Below are positions 1 through 10,836 of a stretch of DNA of 64,000 bases, piece by piece (within the stretch, counting starts at the first letter, position 1; each line of letters starts with the position of its first letter). The notes beneath the pieces were generated by a model. The model searched no databases and had not been told where the DNA came from. It saw only the letters and a list, made by a program, of their open reading frames with translations. The DNA comes from Chondrosia reniformis (lineage: Eukaryota > Porifera > Demospongiae > Chondrillida > Chondrillidae): contig OX359201.1 in NCBI GenBank assembly GCA_947172415.1, forward strand, positions 3,286,001 to 3,350,000, read 5' to 3'. The position numbers and the translations under genes are program-made.

Positions 1-960
1 ACATACAACCATTACACCCAACTAGTAAATCCAAGTAGTACATATAACTACACACAACTAATACATACAACTAGGGCATACAATTAGTACATAGAGATAA
101 TTAATAGTTCATACATCTAGTACATACAACTAGTACATACAAGTAGTAACTTCAACTAGTAATTATAACATGTTCATACAACTACTACATATATCTACCT
201 ATAACTAGTACATACAACTAGTATAGTCAAGTAATAAATTCAGATTGTTTCTAGTACATACAACTAGTTCATGCACCTAGTACATAAAACTAGTACATAT
301 AACTAGTACATTCAACTAGTTACTAGTACATACAACTGGTACATGCAACTAGAAGCTACAGCTAGTACATAGAACTAGTACATAGAAATAGTATATACAA
401 CAAGTACATACAAATAGTACATACAACTAGTACATACATCTAGTACATAAAATTAGTACATGCAACTAGTAAGGAGTACTTACAACTACTATATGCAACT
501 AGTAAATAAAACTGGTATATACAACTAGTACGACAACTAGGACATATAACTAGTACTTATAACCAGTACATAAAACTAGTAACTAGAACTAGGAAGTATA
601 ACTAGTACATTAAAAAATTACACTCAACTAGTACATTCAACTAGGAGATATAACTACACACAATTAGTACATACAATTAGTACATATAACTATTACATAC
701 AAATAATATATACAACTAATATCTAGTACATAATACTAGAACATACAACTAGTACATATAACTAGTACATGCAACTAGTAAATACAACAAATAAATATAA
801 CTTGTATATACAACTTGTACATATAACTACCTACAACTAGTACATTCAACTAGTACATACAAGTATTAAATACAGATTGTCACTTGTACATACAACTAGT
901 TTATAAAACTAGTAAATACCAGTAGTTCATACAGCTAGTACATTCAATTAATAAGGATTC
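1..960 (+). repeat. 13-bp satellite block 1 (ACATACAACTAGT orientation)
   Basis: Degenerate tandem copies of a 13-bp unit, consensus ACATACAACTAGT, in the plus orientation. Units vary by substitution and by small gains and losses. The core ACTAGT is palindromic. No coding signal is visible. Confidence 0.95.
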
Positions 961-1186
961 CTTATAAGATAATATAATTATTCACACTTTTTTTCTCATC
1001 CTGCTGTGGGTCACAATACAGGAATTGGAAATGGTGGGAAAAATCCTGTATAAATAGAGGCCATTCTTCCACTCAACCATCAGTCAATGAGGAAGTTCCC
1101 CGAGATAGAAACGTTTGACAAAGAATCGAAAACCAACTGCGTTTTTAAACGGTCAATAGTCGAAGGATGTACCATCCCAAAGATGG
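961..1186 (+). other. Non-satellite insert with TATA/Inr-like core promoter
   Basis: About 225 bp of unique sequence interrupts the satellite. It contains TATAAATA at 1049-1056 and an initiator-like TCAGTC whose A lies at 1082, 33 bp downstream of the TATA start. This spacing is close to that of metazoan RNA polymerase II core promoters. No long reading frame follows. It may be the 5' end or promoter piece of an unidentified retroelement. The boundaries are judged from where satellite units stop and restart. Confidence 0.45.
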
Positions 1187-1900
1187 TAACTTCAACTAGT
1201 AAATATAAGTAGTACATACAACAATTACACACAACTAGTACATACAAGAAGTACATACAATTAGTTCAGACAGATAGTTATTAGTACTTACAACTAATAT
1301 ATACAACTAGTATCTAGTACTTAATACTAGTACATACAACTAGTACACACAACTAGTACACACATCTATTACATAAAACTGGTACAAAGAACTAATACCT
1401 ACAACTATTACATACATCTTGTTTGTTTTACAATCATCAACTATATACCATTAGGACATACAATTAGTTACTAGAACATACAACTTGTACATATAATTAG
1501 TACCTACAATTGGTACATACAATTAGTATTGAATGCATAAACTAGTCCATAAAAATAATTCATACAACTAGTTACTGGTACATTCAACTATTACATTCAA
1601 CTAGTACTTACAACTAGTTCATTCAACTAGTACACTCAACTAGTGCACACAATGAGTACATACAACTAGGAAATATAACTAGTTTATACAACTAGTACAT
1701 ATAACTAGTACATAAAACTAGTATATATAACCAGTACATACAACTAGAAAATAGAATTAGTAAGTATAACTTGTACATTCAACAATTAAACACAACTAGT
1801 ACATTCAACTATTACATATAACTGCATACAACTGGTACGTACAACTAGTACATACAACTGGGACATGCAGATAGTTACTAGTAAATACAACTAGTACATG
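1187..1900 (+). repeat. 13-bp satellite block 2 (plus)
   Basis: Same 13-bp unit and orientation as block 1, moderately degenerate. No gene is visible. Confidence 0.93.
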
Positions 1901-2098
1901 TGGGCGCCGCCAATAGAAATCGCAGAAATTGCCTCCAACAGAAACCGACTTTTACTAGCAAATGTCTTTATGGCCTTTACAGAATGTATATACCAAGTTT
2001 GAACAAAATTTCTTTATTTACGAAGGAGATATGGTCGATTAAAATTATCGTACAGTATACATTTATATGAAATATATGACGGCCACGGCCACGACAGG
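1901..2098. other. Unrecognised ~200-bp insert
   Basis: Unique sequence opening with a GC-rich GGGCGCCGCC and ending with a GGCCACGGCCACG motif, both unlike the surrounding satellite. No open frame of note and no clear terminal inverted repeat. It is probably a short mobile-element remnant, but the family is not recognised. Confidence 0.35.
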
Positions 2099-2604
2099 TA
2101 CATACATCTAGTACATATATCTAGTTACTAGTAGATGTAACTAGTACATACAACTAATACATACAACTGGTACATACAACTAGTACATCTAATTAGTAAA
2201 TGCAACACGTAAATATTACTAATACATACAACCAAAACACACAAGTACTGCATACAAATAGTATGTATATAAATAAAAAATTAGCACATACAACTGGTAC
2301 ATACAACTAGCATAAAAAACTAGTACACTCATACAACTAGCATATACAACTAGTATACACATACAACTAGTACCTATAACTAGTACATACAACTAGTTAC
2401 TAGTACATCCAACAATTACACACAACTAGTACATAAAAGTAGTACATATAATTAAATACATCTAGTACATACAACTAGTACATTCAATTAATACATCCAG
2501 ATTGTTACTAGTTCATACAACTAGTACACACAACTAGTACATGCAACTAGTATCTAGTACATAAAACTAGTACATACAACAAGTACATACAACTAGTACA
2601 TATA
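2099..2604 (+). repeat. 13-bp satellite block 3 (plus)
   Basis: Degenerate ACATACAACTAGT units up to the junction with the Penelope-like copy. Confidence 0.93.
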
Positions 2605-3932
2605 TTTATATGTAAGTCCTACTATAGACAAATTATTAATGAAAACTAGGCAGTACCTCCACTTATGCTAAATGTACAGTAGAACCACAACAGTTAATTA
2701 GGAAACACATAGATTTCTTAAAACTAGAGAACTTAGAACCTAAACCAGACTGGTGTAACCTTCCCTCTTTTTACTGGATGCCTAAGCTACATAAGAACCC
2801 TTACAACTACAGATTCATAGCTGCTTCTCACAAATGTACTACCAAACCCCTTTCTAGATTTCTAAATTCAGCACTCAGACTAATTCTCAAACATTTTAGA
2901 GAATACTGCCTAGGTATATATAGGAATACTGGTGTTAATGCTATTTGGATAGTAGAAAACTCACTAGAAGTCTTAGATAGTCTTAGGTCTATACCCGCTA
3001 GAAAAACCCAGCTAGCTAGTTTTGATTTTTCTACATTATATACAGCGATCCCCCATAACCTACTTAAAGATAAGATTACTAACCTTATTCATAGTGCCTA
3101 TACCTGTAGGAAGTCCCAATATATAGAAGTCTGTCAGGATAAAGCCTTTTGGTCTAACAATGTCTCCAATAAAGCAGTCACAGCTGTTCATTTAGTAGAG
3201 CTCTTTAATTACCTTATTGACAACATTTATGTATGTGTAGACGGTTCTGTATTTAAGCAATGTGTAGGTATCCCTATGGGTACTGACTGTGCCCCTGTAG
3301 TTGCTAATCTTTTTCTGTTTGCCTATGAGTATGAGTTTATGAAAGGACTACTTAAGGATAACATCACCCTAGCTATTAAATTTTCCAATACTTATAGGTA
3401 TATTGATGACCTTTTATGTATTAACAACAAGGATTTTGAACTGTCAATTAGTAATATTTACCCCAAAGAACTTATTCTTAAAAAGACAAATACCAGCCCT
3501 AAAAAATCCCCCTTTTTAGACTTAGATATAACCATTACTAACAATCAATTTATCACTAAAGTATATGATAAGAGAGAGGACTTTAACTTTGATATAGTAA
3601 ATTTCCCCCATTTAGATAGTAATATTCCTAATACCCCAGCCTATGGTGTCTTTATTTCACAACTAATTAGGTATTCCAGAATATGTAGTGACTTCTCCAG
3701 TTTTCAGGCTAAAAGTTTGCAGTAATACAATAGGCTTATTAAGCAGGGTTACAAATACTTTAAGCTAAAATCAACCTTTAAAACCTTCCTATCCCAGCAG
3801 CCTCCAGTTAGAATCAAGTATAAGCAAAAAGTAGCTAGTATGCTTAAGGACTGTCTTGTGTTACCCCATATTGTGTTACCCCACCTCCAAAGAAATGTTA
3901 CTACTAGAAGACCTAAGGGTAGACTTACATAA
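2605..3932 (+). pseudogene. Penelope-like reverse transcriptase fragment (broken)
   Basis: Encodes the palm part of a Penelope-like reverse transcriptase. Visible motifs are PKLHK near the start of the open stretch (2778), the motif A region FDFSTLYTAIPH, motif B GIPMGTD and motif C YRYIDDLL with the paired catalytic Asp. The N-terminal GIY-YIG and linker regions are missing because of 5' truncation. Relative to the copy at 35823 there is a one-base deletion near 2644. A premature TAA at 3723-3725 replaces a Leu codon. The frame then runs on to the family's usual stop at 3930-3932. The palm is open, but the thumb region is cut off, so the copy should not be functional. Confidence 0.85.
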
Positions 3933-4087
3933 TATCCTACTTTTGTCTATAGTTATGCTGAGCCTGTTTTACCTGTACAAGCAAGATTACTAATAGATTT
4001 ATAATTAATTCATAAAAGTTAATTGGACCTATATTCCTTTCATAAAATTAAATTTCATCATGTGTCTTAGTTAACACCTTATTTAAC

Positions 4088-4115
4088 TTTTGGCGCCAAA
4101 ATAGTGTATATAAGG
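4088..4115 (+). promoter_or_regulatory. Penelope-like 3' region promoter-like module
   Basis: The perfect palindrome TTTTGGCGCCAAAA (4088-4101) resembles a consensus E2F site and is followed within 6 bp by TATATAAG (from 4107). The identical arrangement occurs at 38902 in the other copy. In Penelope-like elements the pseudo-LTR commonly supplies the promoter; its use here is inferred. Confidence 0.5.
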
Positions 4116-4380
4116 CCCCTAGATTTAGCATAGTGAGCCAAGGATTCACAGAAGATCAAAATAAAGAGAAAGACAAAGACTCCCAGGATCACTGATGAAG
4201 GGTGGAATTCCCAGAAACGGCTGTCTGACCCAGTGGAGAAGAAGATGAAAGAAGGGAAAAGAAGGAAGAAAAGACTCCTGTATCTTCATCTAAAGCTCTC
4301 TTTAGGTTTAGTTCCCCTATAGGCTCTTTTTACAGAATAGGCATATAGCATGTAGGAAAATGGTATATTAGATTTTTCAT

Positions 4381-5486
4381 ATAGTTAGTACATACAACTA
4401 GTATATACAACTAGTACATACAACTAGCACCTACAACTAGTTAATATAGCTAGTCCTTGCACATGCAACTAGTATATAGAACTAGTACATACAACAATTA
4501 CACACAACTAGTACATACAACTCTAACATTCAACAAGTAGATGCACCTAGTACGTACAACTTGTAAACATAACTAGTGCTAGTACATACAACTAGTACAT
4601 AAGACTAGTACCCAGAACTAGTACTTAAAACTAGTTCATATAACTAGGACACACAACTACTACATGTAACAGTATATATAAATAGTGTATACATCGAGTA
4701 AATACAACCAGTACATACAATTATATAGTAAATACAACTAGTACATACAATAAGTACATACAACTAGTACATAAAACTAGTACATAGCTAGTACAAACAA
4801 CTAGTAAATATAACTGGTAAATATAACTAATATATATATATAACTTGTACTAGTACATACAACTAGTAAATATAACGATTAAATATAACTTGTTCTACAA
4901 CATATATATTACTAGTTGATACAACTAGCACATAAAACTAGTACATACAACTGGTATACAACTAGTACATACAACTAATATATGCAATTAGTACTTACAA
5001 CTAGTACCTACTTAGTACCTAATTTTATTAGTACTAGAACTTATTCAACTAGTACCTATAAATAGTACCCAACTAGTACATATAACTAGTACACACAACT
5101 AGTACATAAAACTAGTTTCTAGTACATAAGACTAGTACCTTCCTAGTACCTAGTATAACTAGTACAACAATCTACAACAAGTACATAAAACTAGTATATA
5201 CAACTACTACCTACAACTAGTAAATATAGCTAGTACTAGTCCGTACAACTAGTGAATACAACTAGTACTTGCAACTAGTACATATAACTAGTACACACAC
5301 CTACTACATATAACCAATACATAAAAATTTAACTAGTACATATAACTAATTCATACAACCAATAATTAGAACATATAACTAGTACATACATCTAGTAAAT
5401 ACAACTAGTACATACAACTAAAACATACAACTAGTACATATAACTAGTACACACAACTACTACATATAGCCAGTACATATAAATAA
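4381..5486 (+). repeat. 13-bp satellite block 4 (plus)
   Basis: Plus-oriented 13-bp satellite, including variants such as CCTAGTATAACTAGTAC. No coding potential is seen. Confidence 0.93.
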
Positions 5487-5560
5487 TGAGAAATAATCAC
5501 TATAATAATAAACTAGCTCTTCTTATATTCACTAGTTGGAAGTTCTAGTTGTATGTACTC
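5487..5560. other. Strand-switch junction J1 of the satellite
   Basis: The satellite flips from ACATACAACTAGT to its complement across a short non-satellite spacer containing AATCACTATAATAATAAAC. The spacer and its flanks on both sides are the reverse complement of 42110-42240. This marks matching breakpoints of a large inverted duplication. Confidence 0.8.
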
Positions 5561-6931
5561 AATTGTAAGTAGTAGTTGCATGTTCTAATTGTATGTACTA
5601 ATTGTAATTACTAGGTTTGTGCTAGTTGTATGTTCCAGTTGTATGTAACAGTTTTATGTACTTGTTATATATACCACTTGTATATATATCAGTTGTATAT
5701 ATGTACTAGTAGTATGTTCTAATTTTTTGTACTATACATATGTACTAGTTATATGTGTATGTACTGATTATATGTACTAGTTGTATGTACTAGGTATGTG
5801 TACTATTCATTTGAACTAGCTATATGTGCTGGTTATATGTATTAGTTCTATGAGCTAATTGTAGTACTGGTCGTATGAATTAGTTGTATGCGCTGGTAGT
5901 ATGTACTAGTTGTATGTACTAGTAAGCTGTTGCATGTACTAGTTATATGTAGTAGTAAGTAGTTGTATGTACTATTTATATTTACTAGTTGTTTGTAGGA
6001 GTTGTATGTACTAGTTGTATATCCTAGTAAGAATCTGTATTTACTAGTTGTATGTACTAGTTGAATGTAATAGTTTTATGTAGTTATATAATCTACTTTT
6101 AAGTGTGTTTAATTGTTCTATGTACTAGTAACTAGTTGTGTGTACGAGTTATATGTACTAGTTGTATGTATGTACTAGTTGTATGTACTATTTGTATGTA
6201 ATAGTAACTATCTGTATATACTAATTTTATGTACTAGTTGTATTTACTAGTTGTATATATTTACTAGTTGAATGTACTAGTAACTAGAGGTATGTACTAA
6301 TTGTATGAACTAGTTGTATGTAAAAGTTATATGTACTAGTTGTATGTACTAGTAACTGTCTGAATGTACTAATTGTCTATACTAGATCTATGTATATACT
6401 AGTTGTGTGTAGTTGTATGTCCTACTTGTATGTGCTAGGTGTATGTAATTCCTGTATGTACTAGTTATATTTACTAATAGTAGTAGTATGTACTAATGGA
6501 ATGCACTAGTGGTATGTAGATTTATGTACTAGCTCTATGTAATAGTTGTGTATAATGGTTATATGTACTAGTTGTAGTTACTAGTTGTATGTATTAGTTG
6601 TAAAAACTAGTTGTATGTAGTTACATGTACTAGTTGTAAATACTTATTGTATGCACTAATTGTATGTCTTAGTTGTAAGCAGATAAAAGTACTCCTTGTA
6701 TGTACTAGTTGTGTGTCATGGTTGTATGAACTAGTTATATATACTAGTGGTAGTTACTAGTTGTGTTTACTAGTTGCATGTATTGGTAACTAGATGTATG
6801 TACTAGGAGTGTGTACTAGTTGTGGGTATTAGTTGTGTGTACTAGTTGTGTGTTCTAGTTTTATGTACTAGTTGTATGTAATAGTTGTATGTGCTATTGT
6901 TTGTACAAGTTCTGTGTACTAGTTGTATAAA
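5561..6931 (-). repeat. 13-bp satellite block 5 (minus)
   Basis: Same satellite read as ACTAGTTGTATGT. No gene is visible. Confidence 0.93.
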
Positions 6932-7306
6932 CAGTGAATCCTTGGTTATCAAAACCCCATTGATCAAATGGCATAAAAATTTTGTTTGGATGAGTGAAAA
7001 GGTAGGATAAGTGAAATACAATCAAATATGTAGAACAGTAGAAGGATTTCTTTGAACGAACAAGCACGCCAACAAAACACCTATTGATTCAATACTTAAA
7101 ACTGTTCTCTTTCGCTTAGGCTTCGCAGCGCTAGTAGACTCTGCCATCCTTAATTGAGCAAAAAATATTAGCGCGACTGAAACGTGACACATTCCCATAC
7201 GTTGGTATCATAATTGCGTAATGCACATGTCACGTGGAAGGTAATTTTGCGATCTGCATAATCGAGGATCCGGATAATTGAGGTTCGGTTAATTGAGGAT
7301 TCACTA
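6932..7306 (-). mobile_element. pogo/Tigger-type non-autonomous DNA transposon, copy A
   Basis: Terminal inverted repeats start CAGTGAATCCTTGGTTATC at the left, with the complementary AATTGAGGATTCACTA at the right. A TA dinucleotide follows the right end; the left TA has mutated. On the minus strand an ATG at 7147-7145 opens a basic stretch, MAESTSAAKPKRKRTVLSIE, that resembles the start of pogo/CENP-B-type transposases, but the rest of the gene is deleted. About 375 bp. Inverted relative of 34024-34378, with matching distance to the adjacent endonuclease fragment, so probably duplicated with its flanks rather than inserted independently. Confidence 0.75.
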
Positions 7307-8540
7307 TATATACTAGCTATATGTACTAGCCTTGTACTAGTTGTATGTTCTAGTTGTATGTACTAGATACTAGTTGTATGTACTAGAACTAGCTATATAA
7401 CCTATTTGTAGGTTCTAGTTGTTTATAGTAGTTGTATGTGCTAATTGTTTGTACAAGTTCAGTGTACTGTTTGTATGTATATATTAGTTGTGTGTACTAG
7501 ATATTAGTTGTATATACTAGTTATATGTACAAGTTGTATGTGCTAGTTGTAAGTACTAGTTGTATTTACTATTTGTATTTACTAGTTATATGAGTGTGTA
7601 CTAGTTATATGTACTAATTGTATGTGCTAGCTGTATGTACTAGTTGTATGTACTAGCTGCCTGTACTAGTTGAATGGGCTAGCTTTATGTACTAGTTGTA
7701 GTTTCTAGTACTCGTTATAGGATGTACTCTGTAGGTACTAGTTGTGTGTACTAGTTTTTAGTACTACTTTAACGTACTAGTTATATATACTAGTTGTATG
7801 TACTAATTGAATGTGTTAATTGTATGTACTAATTGTATGAACTAGTTGGATGTACTTGTACTAGTTATATTTACTAGTTGTAGCTACTGGTTGTGTGTAG
7901 TAGTTGGATGTAGTAGTTGTTTGTACTAGTTTATTGTTTATGTAGTAGTTGTATATACTAGTTTTATGTACTCGTACTATGTACAAGTTGTATATACTTG
8001 TTATGTACCAGTTATATGTAATAGTTGTAATTATATACTAGTTATATGTAGTAGCCATGTACTCGTATATACAAGTTGTATGTTCCAGTTGTTATGTATT
8101 CGTTTTATCTACTAGTTGTAGAAGTAGTTGTGTGTACTAGTTTTCAGTACTTATTGTATGTACTTTTGTATGAATTAGTTGTATGTAACAGTTTTTGTAC
8201 TAGTTATGATGCATTCATTCTATGTACTACTTCTAGTTACTAGTTGTAATAACCATTGTGAGTACTAGTTGTACGCACTAGTTTTATGTACTAGTTATAT
8301 GTACTAGTTGTAGGTACTAGTTATACGTATATACTAGTTGAATGTAATAGTTATGGGTACTAATGGTATATAATAGTTCTATATATTAGTTGTATGTTCT
8401 AGTATTGTACTAGTTTTATGTACTAGTTGTATTTACTACTTTTCTGAACTAGTTGTATGTACTAGTACTAGTTATATTTACTAGTTGTAGGTGCCATTTA
8501 TATGTACTAGTTGTATGTACTAGCTGTATTTACTAGTTAT
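7307..8540 (-). repeat. 13-bp satellite block 6 (minus)
   Basis: Minus-oriented satellite. Its length (about 1.23 kb) nearly equals the corresponding stretch 32796-34023 in the inverted arm. Confidence 0.92.
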
Positions 8541-9373
8541 AAACCCTGCTCTTTCTTAGTCCTGTATGCTGGCACAGCTCCATATAATTCCCGGCTGATT
8601 ATTTAATGATCAGGCAACCGTTCCCTTTCCACTATGTTAGTCTCTTCCAAAAACTCTGATAGTGTTTTAACTGAAAAGTTAGTCACATTAGAGAAGCAGT
8701 CACCCTCCACAATTCAGAATTCAAGTACAGATCGTCCCTTTGGGGATACACAAATAAAGTTGTCCTTACCAGACCTTCCATTAACCATACATAACTTGCA
8801 GTCCTTTAAAAACTGCAGCAACATATCTCCACTCGGGTTTTAAATTTCAAGAATTGCCTGCCTTCTGGGAATAATTCCAATGTAGTCTTCATGGAGGTCC
8901 ACCTCATAACCACATCTAGCATTTAGATTCCCACATATAACAACAGAGCCTAAACTATAATATTGGTGTAAACAGGTTATCAAACTATCGAAAAAGGCAT
9001 CAGGGTGTTCCCCTCTTGAACTACCAAATGGTGGCATATAGCACACACCCACTACTAGGCTGTCTTCTCTATCCTCCTCCCTTATTGCATCAAGCAAAAC
9101 CCAAAGAATGTCCTCGTGTGAATCATCTAGTACCTGAATGTCATACTTTGTGGTTAGGCTATTGTTAATTATGAGGCCCACTCCCCCTGACCTATGCAAG
9201 GCTCTTTGCTGTGTCTGCTTCTGATTATTCCCAACCCACTTATAATTATTCACTTTTATAGACTGATTAATTTGTAACCTTGTTTCAGATATAGCAAGTA
9301 CATCAGGTTGTAACACAGAGATAGCTTGGGCCCTTATGTCATTGGTTCTAACACACTGTTATATTATTATATA
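8541..9373 (-). pseudogene. AP-endonuclease-like (EEP) domain fragment of a LINE, copy A
   Basis: On the minus strand, an endonuclease/exonuclease/phosphatase-type domain as found at the N-terminus of non-LTR retrotransposons. It shows ISETRL (catalytic Glu), GGVGLIINN, VGVCYMPP, a GNLNARCG motif where GDFN is usual, and after a stop the NGR and SVL(D/E)F segments. There is no ATG at the domain start, and the frame is open upstream to the satellite junction, so the N-terminus is truncated. The main open stretch ends at 8840 with TAA where copy B reads a Lys codon. A TGA after the SVLEF-like segment is shared with copy B. The late PDH motif is followed by another TAA. Clearly dead. Related to 31958-32795 in inverted orientation. 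Confidence 0.8.
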
Positions 9374-10339
9374 CTAGTTGTATTTAATACCTGCATCTAC
9401 TAGTTATGTAACAGTTGTATGAAGTAGTTGTATTAACATGTTGTATATATAAATTTGTACTGGTAATATTTACTAGTTGAAAGTACTAGTTGTATGTACT
9501 AGTACAAGTTATATTTACTAGTTGTAAGTATTAGTTTGGTACTACTTGTATGTTGCAGCTCTATGTTCTAATTGTTTGAACTAGTTGTATGTACTACTTA
9601 TATGTACTAGTAATATATATATTAGTTGTATGTACTAGTTGTATGTACTAGTTAATAGTTGTATGTATTAGTTGTATGTACACGTTTATTGAATTAGTTT
9701 CATGCACTAGTTCTATGAAAGTGTTGTGTGTAAAAGTTGTATGTACTAGTTGTATGTACTAGTTGTGTGTAGTAGTTCTATGTACTACTTGTATGTACTA
9801 GTTTTAAATACTAGTTGTATGTGCTACTTTTAAATACTAGTTGAATGTGTTAGTTGTTGGAACTAGTTGTATGTTTTTGTAATACTAGGTACTAGGTAGG
9901 TACTAGTTGTATGTATTAGGTAGGTACTAGTTTTAATTACTAGCTTTATGAACTAGTTGTATGTACTAGTTTTATGAATTAGTTGTATGTTCTAGGTGTA
10001 TGTACTAGTTGCATGTACTAGTTGTATGTACTATTTATATGTAATAGTTATATGTGTATGAAATAGTTGTATGTGCCAGTTTTATGTACTAGTTGTAGGT
10101 TTTTGTATTAGTTATACTAGCTACTAGGTAGGTACTAGTTTACTAGTTGTATGAACTATTTATAATTTCTAGGTATATGTGTATGTACTAGCTATATGTA
10201 GTAGCTGTGTGTACTAGTTATATGTCCTAGTTGTTTTGTACTAGTTGTATGTACTAGTTGTATGTACTAGTTGTATGTACTAGTTACTAGTTGTACCTAC
10301 TAATTGTAAATACTAGTTGTATGTACTAGTTTAATGTAT
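9374..10339 (-). repeat. 13-bp satellite block 7 (minus)
   Basis: Minus-oriented satellite, about 0.97 kb. The matching interval in the inverted arm (24056-31957) is far longer, so the arrays have expanded or contracted unequally. Confidence 0.92.
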
Positions 10340-10836
10340 AAGAGAGTAATAAAAATTTTCTACAAAAATAGTAGAAGATGTAGGGATGGCACAAAAAGCA
10401 AGATAGGGATTTTACACAGTGAAGAATTATTTATACATGAAACACAACACCCTTGCTTGTAGGATTCATGCATAAATAATTCTTCACTGTTTTACATCCC
10501 TTTCCTGTTTCTGTGCTTTTTGTGCCATGCCTACATCTACTATGTTTCCAGAAAATGTTGATTATTCTCTAGTTTCTGTACTTTTATGGAGCATAAGCTA
10601 GGAATTATATAATAGACCATTTTGGTTTAACAATCCTCGACTGATATGATGTCATCAAATGGCAAATTTATTGAAGCCTTGTATCTTGGGCCACAAAAAC
10701 ATCATGCTCAATAATAATGTTCTCACTCTTACTTCTACAAAGGAATACAGCGTGGAAAATCTAAGTATTTTCGCTTCAGAAGTAGCCTGAAAGCTTATTT
10801 CATTGCTTAGTTACAGCAGGCGAAGAAGATGATAGT
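10340..10836 (+). mobile_element. Helitron-like element E1 (3'-truncated)
   Basis: Starts with the family's palindromic 5' end: AAAATTTTCTAC and GATGTAGG, then inverted arms around the loop CACCCTTGCTTGTAGG. It continues through a degenerate CRE (TGATGTCA at 10647-10654) and the start of the family reading frame, then breaks off just after GGCGAAGAAGATGA. The terminal 3' hairpin and CTGA end are missing. E3 (23564-24055), the inverted relative, has the same break, so truncation preceded duplication. Confidence 0.75.

Larger units (their letters stand above)
2605..4380 (+). mobile_element. 5'-truncated Penelope-like element, copy 1
   Basis: Homologous to 37415-39193 throughout, with only scattered differences, but starts inside the reverse transcriptase coding region. 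The 3' part carries the same untranslated tail: an E2F-like palindrome (4088-4101), a TATA box (from 4107) and the terminal AGATTTTTCAT. 5' truncation is usual for elements that insert by target-primed reverse transcription. It sits in the 13-bp satellite like the fuller copy at 35657. Similarity to that copy suggests recent activity of the family. Confidence 0.85.

Noticed and set aside
1-5486. CRISPR-like periodic repeats
   Set aside because: Period is 13 bp with no distinct spacers, no cas genes and a eukaryotic context. It is a satellite.
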